DNA of 64,000 nt, taken from assembly GCA_027315315.1 (NCBI GenBank), contig DAHUYG010000038.1:1-64000 (forward strand). The letters are read 5' to 3'. Positions 45,804 to 54,623 of this stretch are shown piece by piece. The translations under genes and the position numbers were made by a program. Numbering within the stretch: position 1 is the stretch's first letter; each line of letters starts with the position of its first letter. A model generated the notes under the pieces. That model saw only the letters and a program-made list of their open reading frames with translations. It did no database searches and was not told the DNA's origin. The DNA comes from Acidimicrobiaceae bacterium. Lineage in GTDB: Bacteria > Actinomycetota > Acidimicrobiia > Acidimicrobiales > RAAP-2.

Positions 45804-46745
45804 TCAGGCGAGGCAGCGCAGCGGCTTGCCCCCGTTGTACCGGACCATGTCGGCCAGCGCTGCCACCCCGATCGGGGCGCCCGGCGCCGCCCCGTCGAGT
45901 TCGGCATACGCCCGGTGAAGGTTCCCCACCAGCCGCTCGGGATCGAGGAGCGACGCAAATTCGCCCAGGTCGGCCTCGAGGGCGGCCTCGAGCGGGGTGA
46001 GCCCGGCCGCCCTGGCCCGGGCCGCGGTATCGGTCACGAAGTCGAGGTAGGCCTCGATCGGACCGATCACCGAGGTGTCGCACACCGCCCCGTGGCCCGG
46101 GACGATGACCGCCGGTTCGAGCGAGGCGATGAGCGCGAGCGCCGCCTTGGCGCCGCCGATCGAGCCGGCCACGTTGAACGGCGTCCCGCCGTTGAAGACC
46201 AGGTCGCCGGCGAAGAGGACCGAGCGCTCCGGAAGCCACACGATGACGTCGTTGGTCGTGTGGGCCGGCGTGCCGACGTAGCGGAGCTCGCACTCGAGGT
46301 CGTCGACCCACAGCGTGACGCCCTCGTCGAAGGTGAGCGTCGGGGGCGCCTTCTCGATCGCACCCCACTCGACGCCCGGAAACGGGCCGCTCCCGGTCCT
46401 CATGGGCGGCGCATCGATGATGTCGGCCCGGCACCGCTCGTGGCCCACGATGGTGACCCCGGGGCCGAAGAGGCAGTTGCCGTTGGTGTGGTCGAGGTGC
46501 GAATGGGTGTTGACGAGGGTCCGCACCGGCGCGTCGGTGACCGAGGCGATCGCCTCCAGATACGCGCGCGTCCGGCGCTCGGTCGACGCCGCATCGACGC
46601 TCACCACCGCGTCGGAGCCGACCACGAAGCCCGTGTTGTTGATGCACCAGCTGCCGTCGGGCTGGATGTAGGCGAAGACGTCGTCGCTCACCTCCTCGAG
46701 CCGGGGTGGCCCGAGGGAGTCGTGCTCGTGGGGCGCCCAGGTCAT
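45804..46745 (-). CDS. MBL-fold metallo-hydrolase
   Basis: 313 aa metallo-beta-lactamase-fold protein. The metal motif HSHLDH is at residues 81-86, with TPAHTTNDVIVWLPE, LFAGDLVFNGGTPF and VIVPGHG supplying the later ligands. In actinobacteria such genes often neighbour aromatic-ring catabolism genes; here it lies between the FAH-family gene and the broken dioxygenase, on the same strand. The reaction is unknown. Confidence 0.85.
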   Translation of the reverse strand: MTWAPHEHDSLGPPRLEEVSDDVFAYIQPDGSWCINNTGFVVGSDAVVSVDAASTERRTRAYLEAIASVTDAPVRTLVNTHSHLDHTNGNCLFGPGVTIVGHERCRADIIDAPPMRTGSGPFPGVEWGAIEKAPPTLTFDEGVTLWVDDLECELRYVGTPAHTTNDVIVWLPERSVLFAGDLVFNGGTPFNVAGSIGGAKAALALIASLEPAVIVPGHGAVCDTSVIGPIEAYLDFVTDTAARARAAGLTPLEAALEADLGEFASLLDPERLVGNLHRAYAELDGAAPGAPIGVAALADMVRYNGGKPLRCLA

Positions 46746-46911
46746 CGAGCACCACGCTCCTGGGTGGCCCCGCGCCCACCCGGCGGCGCCGGTCCTCCGG
46801 ATGGCGCTCTCGGAGCCAGGCGGGCAAGACCCCGAGCGGCCCCGAAGGCGCCGACCCGGCCCCCCCGGTGACGCCGAACATCCGCGAGCCGCTGCTCGAA
46901 CGGTGCGCTGC

Positions 46912-47733
46912 TCACGACCGGCGCACGGTGTTGGCGCACTCCCCCACGCCCTCCACGGCCACCGTGACGACGTCGCCGTCGTGGAGGAACTCGGGCGGCG
47001 TGCGGGCGGCGCCGACCCCGCCCGGGGTGCCCGTCGCGATGAGGTCGCCCGGTTCGAGGGTCACGATTCTCGAGATGTACGAGACGAGCGCGGCCGGCCC
47101 GAACAACAGGTCGGCGACGTCGGAGTGCTGCTTGGTCTCGCCGTTCACGACGCAGGTGATCGCGCCCGACGACCCGTCGAACTCGTCGGCCGTCACCATC
47201 CAGGGCCCGACCGGGGTCGAGCCCTCGAAGGTCTTCCCCTGGAGCCATTGGGCTGTGCGGTGTTGCCAGTCCCGGGCGCTGATGTCGTTCAACACGCTGT
47301 AACCGGCGATCGCCCGGGGTGCGTCGGCCTCCGACACGTTGCGCACCGAGGCGCCGATGACGACCGCCAGCTCGGCCTCCCAGTCGAGCTGCTCGATCCC
47401 CGCAGCGAGCGCGATGTCGTCGCGCGCCCCGATCAAGGCCGAGCGGAACTTGGCGAAGAGCGTCGGGAACCGGGGCGCCTCACGGCCGGTCTCCGCGATG
47501 TGGGCCCGGTAGTTGAGCCCGACGCAGATCACCTTGTCGGGCGAGGGGACGAGCGGCGCGTAGTCGACCGAGGCAGGGTCGAGCACCGGGCCGGCGACCG
47601 CGGCGCGCTCGCGCCAGTCGGGCAGTGCCAACAACGCGCGCAGATCGCCCGCTCCCTCGATCGCCACGACGCCTCCGTCGTCGACGCGCGCCGCGATGGT
47701 GCCGTCCCCCCGCCGGATCGTGGCCAGCCGCAC
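46912..47733 (-). CDS. Fumarylacetoacetate hydrolase (FAH)-family protein
   Basis: 273 aa. VICVGLNYRAHIAE, the metal-site LDWEAELAVVIG, GYSVLNDISARDWQ, the GKTFEGSTPVGPWMV loop and TGTPGGVG are the family signature. Members hydrolyse or decarboxylate beta-keto acids, including the last step of tyrosine/homogentisate breakdown. The start is GTG 47731-47733 because GGGGG lies seven bases upstream; another GTG two codons earlier is possible. The 166 bases before the MBL gene show no gene. Confidence 0.9.
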   Translation of the reverse strand: MRLATIRRGDGTIAARVDDGGVVAIEGAGDLRALLALPDWRERAAVAGPVLDPASVDYAPLVPSPDKVICVGLNYRAHIAETGREAPRFPTLFAKFRSALIGARDDIALAAGIEQLDWEAELAVVIGASVRNVSEADAPRAIAGYSVLNDISARDWQHRTAQWLQGKTFEGSTPVGPWMVTADEFDGSSGAITCVVNGETKQHSDVADLLFGPAALVSYISRIVTLEPGDLIATGTPGGVGAARTPPEFLHDGDVVTVAVEGVGECANTVRRS

Positions 47734-47845
47734 GTTCACGCCCCCGTTCCCGGCGCACCGCCCGGCGTGCCGTGGGCCCAACGTAGGCGCGGCGCCGCTC
47801 GGCCGAGAAGCGACATCGGCAAGGCCGCCCGGGCGAAGCCACCCC

Positions 47846-48313
47846 TCAGGCGCGCACCCAGCGGTAGCGGACGTCGGGGGCCTTCTCGACGTTGTCGTCG
47901 TCGGTCGTCTCGACGGCCTCGAACCCGTGGCGCTCGTAGAAGCGCCGCGCGCCGAGGTTGCTCTGGAAGGTCCACAGGTCGAGGGACCCCTCGGCGCGGG
48001 ACTTCGCGAGCTCGATCAGGCGCGAGCCGATCCCCTGTCCGGTCACGTCGGGATCCACCATCAGATGTTCGACCCGGCCCCCGTGCACCACGAGCATCGC
48101 GAGCAGGCCCCGGCCGGCGCGCTCGACCACCCACACCTCTTGGACCCCGACGACCTCGGTCGCGAAGTGCCGCCGCACGTTGTCGTCGTCGTACGCCGGC
48201 GGCGGATTGGCCGGCACCGACGCCTTGCGCGAGCGGAGCCACAGCTCGGCGACGGCGACGCCCTCCTCGGGGCGGGCCGGTCGCAGCACGTCGCCCGTCT
48301 CGGGTGTGGTCAC
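47846..48313 (-). CDS. GNAT-family N-acetyltransferase
   Basis: 155 aa. The acetyl-CoA loop is VDPDVTGQGIGSRLIELAKSRA, preceded by a beta strand (VEHLMVD) and followed by ARRFYERHGFEAVETTD, the typical GNAT C-terminal half. The substrate cannot be predicted. The start is GTG 48311-48313; the gene is divergent from the phosphotransferase. Confidence 0.87.
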   Translation of the reverse strand: MTTPETGDVLRPARPEEGVAVAELWLRSRKASVPANPPPAYDDDNVRRHFATEVVGVQEVWVVERAGRGLLAMLVVHGGRVEHLMVDPDVTGQGIGSRLIELAKSRAEGSLDLWTFQSNLGARRFYERHGFEAVETTDDDNVEKAPDVRYRWVRA

Positions 48314-48382
48314 GACCCTACGATGCCAAAGGGTCGCCCCGGCGTGCTTGTGGTTGCCGGTGCGAGGAGGTTGGCTTTCCCC

Positions 48383-49381
48383 GTGAGCGACGGCGCCGAC
48401 CTCGAGCTGGTCGAGCACCTTGTCGAGCGCGGGGTCCTCGCCCATTCGGCGCGGGCGACGGTCGAGGTCCTCTCGGGCGGCGTCTCGGCCGACGTGGCCC
48501 TCGTCACCGCGGGACCTCGACGGGTGGTGGTGAAGCGGGCCCTCGCTCGCCTGCGCGTCGCCCGGGAGTGGTCCTCGTCGCCGACACGGGTCGAGACGGA
48601 GGCCGCCGCGCTCGAGGTCGCCCGCCGCATCCTCCCGGCCAACGTGCCAACGGTCATCGACCTCGATCGCGAGCGGTCCGTGCTGGTGCTCGAGTGCGCA
48701 CCCATCGACGCCGTCAACTGGAAGCGGGAGCTGCTCGCGGGTTTGATCGATCCGGCGCTCGGCGGACGGCTCGGTGCGGCGCTGGCGCTCTGGCACGCCC
48801 ACAGCGCCGAGGACCCCGAGGTCATCGATCGCTTCTCCCACGACACGCACTTCTTCGACCTTCGCATCTCGCCCTTCTTCCTCGCCACCGCCGAGGTGCA
48901 CCGAGACCTCGAGGGAAGGATCCACGAGGTGGTCGAGCGCATGGCGCGCAGGCGGCTCTGCCTCGTCCACGGCGACTTCTCCCCCAAGAACGTGCTGCAC
49001 GGGCACGACTGGTGCTGGGTGGTCGACTGGGAGACGGCGCACACCGGCGACCCCACCTTCGACCTCGCGTTCTTGGTCTCGCACCTCGTCAGCAAGTCGG
49101 TCCACCGCCGATCCGACTCGCCTCGCTACCGCGAGTGCGCGCTGGCCTTCCTCGACGCCTACCGGCGACACGGCGGGGTGCCCCCCGACGAAGCGGGGCT
49201 CGTGCCGATGATCGGCTGCCTCCTGCTCGCCCGGGTGGATGGCAAGTCGCCGGTCGACTACCTCGACGAGGACGGGCGCGAGCGCCTGCGCTCGCTCGGC
49301 CGGGCGATCGTCGCCGGCGAGCGCCGCGACCTCGACGCGCTATGGCCCGACGGACCCGGACCGGCCGGGGTCACCCGGTGA
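48383..49381 (+). CDS. Aminoglycoside phosphotransferase-family (APH) kinase-like protein
   Basis: 332 aa. The catalytic loop LCLVHGDFSPKNVL and the metal Asp in WVVDWETAHTGDPTFDLAF identify the APH/choline kinase fold; RRVVVKRALARL holds the ATP-binding Lys. Such proteins phosphorylate many small hydroxyl substrates and a drug-resistance role is not implied. The start is GTG 48383, with GAGGAGG 12 bases upstream; an ATG at 48323 would add 20 unconserved residues. It overlaps the Ddn-like gene tail-to-tail by 11 bases. Confidence 0.8.
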   Translation: MSDGADLELVEHLVERGVLAHSARATVEVLSGGVSADVALVTAGPRRVVVKRALARLRVAREWSSSPTRVETEAAALEVARRILPANVPTVIDLDRERSVLVLECAPIDAVNWKRELLAGLIDPALGGRLGAALALWHAHSAEDPEVIDRFSHDTHFFDLRISPFFLATAEVHRDLEGRIHEVVERMARRRLCLVHGDFSPKNVLHGHDWCWVVDWETAHTGDPTFDLAFLVSHLVSKSVHRRSDSPRYRECALAFLDAYRRHGGVPPDEAGLVPMIGCLLLARVDGKSPVDYLDEDGRERLRSLGRAIVAGERRDLDALWPDGPGPAGVTR

Positions 49382-49805
49382 GCGGCTCGAGCACGACGAG
49401 GGGGATCTCGCGCGACGTCTTGGTCTGGTAGTTGGCGTAGCCCTTGTAGGCGCTCGTCACCTGGGGCCACATCGCGGCGCGCTCGTCGGCGGTGGCCACC
49501 CGGGCCCGCATCGGCCGCCTGGGGCCGCCGCCCACCGCCACCTGCACCTCGGGGTTGGCCGACAGGTTGTGAAACCAGCCGGGGTGGTGGTCGTCGCCCC
49601 CGCGCGAGGCGACGACCACCAGGGTGTCGCCCTGCTGCAGCGGGGAGGTCAGCATGACCGTCCGGGGTTGCCCGCTCTTGTTGCCGATGGTCGTGAGCTC
49701 CACCACCGGCATCGACATGACCCGCCACCCGAGGCGCCCCCCGCTCAGCTTGAGGATGCCGCGGTGGAGCGCGTTCATGAGGTGGAGCTGGGCGTCGGTC
49801 GGCAT
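49371..49805 (-). CDS. Deazaflavin (F420)-dependent nitroreductase-family protein (Ddn-like)
   Basis: 144 aa split-barrel protein. VELTTIGNKSGQPRTVMLTSPLQQGDTLVVVASRGGDDHHPGWFHNLSANPEV contains the conserved T-x-G-x-x-S-G-x-x-R core and the W-x-x-N-L segment of F420-binding Ddn/DUF385 proteins. It fits with cofE and npdG in the same window. A TACGCT -10 box lies six bases before the ATG at 49805. Confidence 0.9.
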   Translation of the reverse strand: MPTDAQLHLMNALHRGILKLSGGRLGWRVMSMPVVELTTIGNKSGQPRTVMLTSPLQQGDTLVVVASRGGDDHHPGWFHNLSANPEVQVAVGGGPRRPMRARVATADERAAMWPQVTSAYKGYANYQTKTSREIPLVVLEPLTG

Positions 49806-49811
49806 CGTCCC

Positions 49812-49817
49812 AGCGTA
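49812..49817 (-). promoter_or_regulatory. Candidate -10 box for the Ddn-like gene, leaderless type
   Basis: TACGCT on the minus strand, six bases from the ATG. No convincing -35 box. Confidence 0.4.
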
Positions 49818-50045
49818 GGGAGTTCGATGCCGGACCGAAAGGGCCCGCCCGCCGGCCCGACCCTCGATCCGGGTCGCCCGCCTGCCCGATTCGCCTCGGC
49901 CGACGGTCTGCCGACGCCCGGCGATGGGGCGAGGGCCGTCGCGCGCTCGCGCCCCCCCCCCCGTCCGACCCCGACGAGGTCGTGGCCATCGATTGGCCAA
50001 CGACGGCCGGACAAGGGGGACCCCGGCGGCGCCCGGTCCGACTTC
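49818..50045. other. Gene-free stretch with an 11-base C run
   Basis: The 254 bases between the Ddn-like and membrane-protein genes hold no gene I can support. A run of 11 C (49952-49962) stands out in it. A TAGGCT at 50046-50051, eight bases before the next ATG, may be a -10 box. Confidence 0.6.
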
Positions 50046-50059
50046 TAGGCTCGTCGGCC

Positions 50060-50494
50060 ATGGCGGCGCCTGGGACCCCGCACCCGAGGCACGCCCGCCC
50101 GGTCGCCCGCCGACTGCTGCTCGGGCTCCTGGTCACTCTGGTGATCGCCGTGCCCACCCTCGCGCTCGAGGAGGACTGGCACGGCCGCCCGATGATCGAC
50201 CAGCCCGGGCACCTCTGGGTCGGCCCGACGGTCGTCGTGGCCCTCGCCTTCGCGCTCGGCGGCGCGCTCGCCGCCCGGGGTCTCGTCGAGCTGTGGCGGG
50301 CGCTCCTCCACGGCCTCTTCGCCGGTGCCGGGGCGGCCGGCCTCCTGCTCCTCGCCGACGTCGTGCGGCGCGCCGTCAAGGGACAGGCGCTGTCCGAGGG
50401 CGTGCTGCGGCTGTGGATCGAGGCGGCCCTCCTGTCGGTCGTCATCGCATCGGTCGGCGGTGCGATCTCCTGTGTGCGCGCCAGGGGTCGCTGA
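50060..50494 (+). CDS. Small four-helix membrane protein of unknown function
   Basis: 144 aa with four hydrophobic segments: about residues 19-36 (LLLGLLVTLVIAVPTLAL), 55-72, 83-101 and 124-140. There are no recognisable catalytic motifs, and I do not recognise the family. It starts at ATG 50060 after a TAGGCT box and ends 123 bases before cobI, with a hairpin-rich gap between. The N-terminus (about 18 residues) is basic, so the cytoplasmic side is probably N-terminal. Confidence 0.65.
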   Translation: MAAPGTPHPRHARPVARRLLLGLLVTLVIAVPTLALEEDWHGRPMIDQPGHLWVGPTVVVALAFALGGALAARGLVELWRALLHGLFAGAGAAGLLLLADVVRRAVKGQALSEGVLRLWIEAALLSVVIASVGGAISCVRARGR

Positions 50495-50579
50495 GCCGTC
50501 TCGCGCCCGCCCCGGAGCGCTCCGCGGCGGTGGGCCCGCCGCTGCGGGGGCCGCCGAATCCGGCCGGCGGCCACCGCAG

Positions 50580-50611
50580 GGAGAACCGGCGTCCCCCGGT
50601 TCTCCTAACGT
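50580..50611 (+). promoter_or_regulatory. Candidate cobI-operon promoter with palindromic operator
   Basis: GGAGAACCGG (50580-50589) and CCGGTTCTCC (50596-50605) are perfect complements with six bases between. The right arm abuts TAACGT (50606-50611), a -10 box six bases from the cobI GTG, so the repeat covers the spacer and -35 area. Either a repressor site or an RNA hairpin; the lack of a leader makes a protein operator more likely. Confidence 0.5.
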
Positions 50612-50617
50612 TTGTCC

Positions 50618-51382
50618 GTGGCCGACCCGGGTGCAGCGCGACGCAGCGAGGAGGCCCTGCTCACGGGGGTGGGCGTCGGGCCGGGTGATCCGGGCCACCT
50701 CACCCTCGGCGCGCTTCGGGTGCTCGAGCACGCGGATCGTGTCGTCGCCCCGACGACGACCGAGGGATCCGCGGGCCGGGCCGAGTCCATCGTGCGGGGG
50801 GCGCTTCCCGACCTCGTCGTCGACCGGCTGCCCTTCGACATGAGCCCGGAGGGCGCCGGTGGGGCCGCCGCCCGCGCCGCCTCGCATCTCGCAGCGGCGC
50901 GCCGCCTCGTGCCCTGGCTCTCCGAGGGCCGCCACGTCGCCTTCATCACGCTCGGCGATCCGAACATCTACAGCACCTTCCCCTCGCTCGTGGCGGCGCT
51001 TCTCGAGCTCGGCTGGCGGGGCCGGGTCGAGACGGTGCCCGGCATCACCGCCTTCCAGGCGCTCGCCGCAGCGACCGGCACGGTGCTGCTCGACGGGACC
51101 GAGTCGCTCTCCCTCGTCACCGCGCTGGAGGGGACCAGCGACGTCGAGCACGCCCTCGAGGACCCCGAGCGGGCGGTCGTGGTCTACAAGGGCGGCCGCA
51201 ACGTCGCCGCGGTGGCCCAGCTGCTGGCGGCGGCCGGTCGGCTCGACGGAGCGGTCCTCGGCGAGCGCCTCGGGCTCGACGACGAGCGGGTCGTCGCGCT
51301 CGGGGAGGCGGGCGAGGGGCCGGCCTCGTACCTCGCGACCGTCGTGGTACCACCGGCCGGGCGAGCCGGGAGCTTGCGGTGA
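50618..51382 (+). CDS. cobI: Precorrin-2/cobalt-precorrin-2 C20-methyltransferase CobI/CbiL
   Basis: 254 aa SAM-dependent tetrapyrrole methylase. TGVGVGPGDPGHLTLGALRVL holds the first glycine motif, then FITLGDPNIYSTF and VPGITAFQALAAATG, all standard for CobI/CbiL. The start is GTG 50618, fitted to the -10 box; a TTG two codons upstream is the alternative. First gene of the corrin-ring operon. Confidence 0.92.
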   Translation: MADPGAARRSEEALLTGVGVGPGDPGHLTLGALRVLEHADRVVAPTTTEGSAGRAESIVRGALPDLVVDRLPFDMSPEGAGGAAARAASHLAAARRLVPWLSEGRHVAFITLGDPNIYSTFPSLVAALLELGWRGRVETVPGITAFQALAAATGTVLLDGTESLSLVTALEGTSDVEHALEDPERAVVVYKGGRNVAAVAQLLAAAGRLDGAVLGERLGLDDERVVALGEAGEGPASYLATVVVPPAGRAGSLR

Positions 51383-52218
51383 GCGAGGCCATGGCCGGAC
51401 TGACAGGACTGATCAGCTTCGTCGGGGCTGGACCCGGTGCGCCCGACCTCATCACGCTGCGGGGGGCGGCCCGACTGGGCTCGGCCGACCTCGTGATCTG
51501 GGCGTCGTCGCTCGTCCCGGCCGAGGTGCTCACCCACGCCCGCCCGGGCGCCGAGGTCCACGACTCGGCCGGGATGACGCTCGAGGACGTCCTCGCCCTC
51601 TACGAGGCGAGCCCGAGGGCATCGATCGTCCGGCTGCACTCGGGTGACCCTTCCCTCTATGGCGCGATCCAAGAGCAGATCGACTGGTGCGCGACGCAGG
51701 GCCGTTCCTTCGAGATCGTCCCTGGGGTCTCGTCGCTCTCGGCCGCCGCAGCGGCGGTCGGCCGGGAGCTCACCATCCCGAGAATCGCCCAGAGCGTGGT
51801 GGTGACCCGTCTCGCCACCCGGACCGCAGCGTCGGTGCCCGAGCGCGAGCGCATCGCCTCGTTCGCCGCGATCGGGTGCACCCTGGCCGTCTTCCTGTCG
51901 GCGGCGCAGCCCGAGGCGCTCCAGCGCGAGCTGCTCGCTGCGCCGAGCGCGTACCGCCCCGAGACCCCGGCCGCCATCGTGATCAGGGCGAGCTGGCCCG
52001 ACGAACGGGTCGTGCACAGCACACTCGGCCGGCTGGCCGAGGACCTCCGCGCGACCGGGGCGACGATGACCACCCTCGTGCTCGTGGGCGACGCGCTCGT
52101 CGCACCGGCCTCCCGCAGCCACCTCTACTCGCCGGCGTTCGCCCACGCCCACCGCCGCCGCTCGCGCCCGGGTTCCACCTCGGGACGCCCGGCGCGTCGG
52201 CTCCGCAGGCGTGACTGA
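51379..52218 (+). CDS. cobM: Precorrin-4/cobalt-precorrin-4 C11-methyltransferase CobM/CbiF
   Basis: 279 aa. SFVGAGPGAPDLITLRGA, LHSGDPSLYGAIQEQ and VPGVSSLSAAAAAVGRELTIP are the CobM signature. The start is GTG 51379 in a GTGA overlap with cobI. The last ~25 residues are basic and not conserved. Confidence 0.93.
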   Translation: MSEAMAGLTGLISFVGAGPGAPDLITLRGAARLGSADLVIWASSLVPAEVLTHARPGAEVHDSAGMTLEDVLALYEASPRASIVRLHSGDPSLYGAIQEQIDWCATQGRSFEIVPGVSSLSAAAAAVGRELTIPRIAQSVVVTRLATRTAASVPERERIASFAAIGCTLAVFLSAAQPEALQRELLAAPSAYRPETPAAIVIRASWPDERVVHSTLGRLAEDLRATGATMTTLVLVGDALVAPASRSHLYSPAFAHAHRRRSRPGSTSGRPARRLRRRD

Positions 52219-53356
52219 CGAACCCCGTCCCCACGAGCCCGAGCTGCCCGACGAGGTCGCGGCGCGCCGGAGCGGGCTGCGGACCGGCTGGACGACCGGG
52301 ACCTGCGCCTCGGCGGCCGCCAAGGCGGCGGCAATCGGGCTGGCCAGCGGGACGGTCCCCGGAGAGGTCGAGATCGGCCTGCCCAACGGCTCGCGGGTGA
52401 GCTTCCCGGTCGAGGGCGCCGGCCCGGTCGCACCCGGGGGCGCTGCGATCGCCGTGGTCGTGAAGGACGCCGGCGACGACCCGGACTGCACCGACGGGGC
52501 GCGCATGACCGCGACTGCCGAGTGGCTGGAGCGCTCCAACTCGCGCGACCTCCACGAGCTCGGCGCCGGGCCCGGGATCGGGACCATCACCAAGCCCGGG
52601 CTCGGGCTCCCCCTCGGGGCGCCGGCGATCAACCCGGTGCCCCGGCGGATGATCCTGGCCGCGCTGGCCGAGGTGCCGGGCGTCGGGACCGACGGGCGTG
52701 CGGTGCGGGTGGTGTTCTCGGTCCCCGGCGGCGAGGAGATGGCCGCCCAGACAAGCAACGAGCGCCTCGGGATCGTGGGGGGCATCTCGATCCTCGGGAC
52801 CTCGGGGATCGTCCGGCCCTTCTCGACGGCCGCCTACCGGGCGAGCGTCGTCCAGCAGGTCGACGTCGCCGGGGCCCAGGGCGAGCACAAGATGGTGCTC
52901 TGCACCGGGGCTCGCTCCGAGCGCGCCGCCATGGCCACCTATCGCGGGCTCGACCGGGTCTGTTTCGTCGAGGTGGGCGACTTCACCGGGATCGCGTTGC
53001 GTCGCTGCGTGAGCGCCGGGATGGACGCCGCCGCCGTCGTGGCGATGGCGGGCAAGATCACCAAGCTGGCCGCCGGGGTGATGATGACCCACTGGAACCG
53101 CAGCGTGGTCGACAACGAGCTCCTGGCCCGGGTGGCCCGGGAGGCCGGCGCCCCCGCCGGCGCCGTGTCGGCCGCCACCGAGACCGCGACGGCCCGCCAC
53201 GTCTTCGAGGTCTGCGTGGCGGCCGGGGCGCTCGCGCCCCTCGAGCGCCTGTGCGAGCTCGCAGCGGCGAACTGCCGGGCCCATGTGACCGACCGCCTGG
53301 CAATCGAGGTGCTTATGGTCGACTTCGAGGGAGAGCGGGTGGTGGCCCGTGCCTGA
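52211..53356 (+). CDS. cbiD: Cobalt-precorrin-5B C1-methyltransferase CbiD
   Basis: 381 aa. LRTGWTTGTCASAAAKAA at the N-terminus, PRRMIL, GISILGTSGIVRPFS and VGDFTGIALRRC are family hallmarks. CbiD is a marker of the anaerobic (early cobalt) route. GTG start 52211, overlapping cobM by eight bases. Confidence 0.95.
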   Translation: MTDEPRPHEPELPDEVAARRSGLRTGWTTGTCASAAAKAAAIGLASGTVPGEVEIGLPNGSRVSFPVEGAGPVAPGGAAIAVVVKDAGDDPDCTDGARMTATAEWLERSNSRDLHELGAGPGIGTITKPGLGLPLGAPAINPVPRRMILAALAEVPGVGTDGRAVRVVFSVPGGEEMAAQTSNERLGIVGGISILGTSGIVRPFSTAAYRASVVQQVDVAGAQGEHKMVLCTGARSERAAMATYRGLDRVCFVEVGDFTGIALRRCVSAGMDAAAVVAMAGKITKLAAGVMMTHWNRSVVDNELLARVAREAGAPAGAVSAATETATARHVFEVCVAAGALAPLERLCELAAANCRAHVTDRLAIEVLMVDFEGERVVARA

Positions 53357-54623
53357 GGCCCCGGCGGTGACCGTCGTCGGCATCGCCGACGATCGCCTCG
53401 AGCTGCTCGCACCCGAGGCGAAGGACGCGCTGCGCCGAGCGCGGACCGTCATCGGCGGCCGCCGCCACCTCGCGCTCTACCGGGCCTGGGGCGAGGCCGA
53501 GGCAGCCGACACCGTGGCGATCACGGCCGACACCGACGAGCTCGGGGCCCGGATCCGGGCGCTCGTCGCCGGCGACGCCGGCCCGCTCTGCGTGCTCGCG
53601 TCGGGCGACCCGGGGTTCTTCGGCATCCTTCGGACCCTCCTCAACCACCTCGACCGCCACCAACTCCAGGTGTTGCCCGCCCCCTCGTCGGTGTCGGTCG
53701 CCTTCGCCCGGCTCGGGCTCCCCTGGGACGACGCCGTCGTGGTCTCGGCGCACGGCCGGCCCCTCGAGGACGCTGTCCGGGTCGCCCGGACGGCGCCCAA
53801 GGTCGCGGTGCTCACCTCGCCGGACTCGCCCCCCGAGGCCCTCGGCAAGGCGCTCCTGGTGGCGGGGTGCGCGGTGGACGCGCTCGCCGTGTGCAGCCGG
53901 CTCGGCGCCCCCGACGAGGAGGTGCGCGAGCTCTCCTTGGACGAGCTCGCCGAGGGCCGCTTCGACCCCCTCTCGGTCGTGGTCGTCCTCGGCCCGGGCG
54001 CCCTCCCACTCAGCGGCTGGAGCGCGGCCGGGGGCCTCGGGCGTGCGCCGCGGCCGAGGGTGCTCGCCTGGGGCCGCGACGACGTCCTGTACGCGCACCG
54101 CGGCGGCATGATCACCAAGGCCGAGACCCGCGCCATCGTGCTCGGCAAGCTCGCGCTCCCCGAGCACGGGGTCCTCTGGGACGTCGGCGCCGGCAGCGGG
54201 AGCGTCGCGATCGAGGCTGCGATGCTCTGCCCCGGGCTGACGGTGTTCGCGCTCGAGGCCGCAGACGAGGACGCCGAACGCATCAGCGCCAACGCGACTG
54301 CGGCCGGCGTCGGCGTGCACGTGCTCGCCGGTACTGCGCCCGGCTCCCTCCGCGCCCTGCCCGACCCCGACCGGGCCTTTGTCGGCGGCGGCGGGATCGA
54401 CGTGCTCGAGGCGGTGCTCGCCCGGCTCGCACCGGGCGGCCAGGTCGTGGCGACCTTCGCGGCGCTCGACCGGGCCGTCGAGGCGGCGCACCTTCTCGGC
54501 AACCTGATCGAGGTGCGGGCCGACCGCGGCGAGCGCCTGCCCGACGGCGCGTGGCGGCTCGCCGCGAACAACCCGGTCTTCGTCGCGTGGGGCCCGGCCG
54601 AGCCCCCGGCGGGTGCCCGGTGA
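53349..54623 (+). CDS. cobL: Precorrin-6Y C5,15-methyltransferase CobL (CbiE-CbiT fusion)
   Basis: 424 aa. The N-terminal CbiE methylase (VTVVGIADDRLELL; VLASGDPGFFGILRTL) is joined to a C-terminal CbiT decarboxylating methylase with the SAM motif LWDVGAGSGSVAIEAAML near residue 280. GTG start 53349, eight-base overlap with cbiD. The fused form is usual in actinobacteria. Confidence 0.94.
   Translation: MPEAPAVTVVGIADDRLELLAPEAKDALRRARTVIGGRRHLALYRAWGEAEAADTVAITADTDELGARIRALVAGDAGPLCVLASGDPGFFGILRTLLNHLDRHQLQVLPAPSSVSVAFARLGLPWDDAVVVSAHGRPLEDAVRVARTAPKVAVLTSPDSPPEALGKALLVAGCAVDALAVCSRLGAPDEEVRELSLDELAEGRFDPLSVVVVLGPGALPLSGWSAAGGLGRAPRPRVLAWGRDDVLYAHRGGMITKAETRAIVLGKLALPEHGVLWDVGAGSGSVAIEAAMLCPGLTVFALEAADEDAERISANATAAGVGVHVLAGTAPGSLRALPDPDRAFVGGGGIDVLEAVLARLAPGGQVVATFAALDRAVEAAHLLGNLIEVRADRGERLPDGAWRLAANNPVFVAWGPAEPPAGAR

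Noticed and set aside
50495..50617. Second B12 riboswitch before cobI
   Set aside because: None of the conserved aptamer blocks found at 40.8 kb is present; only palindromes are seen.
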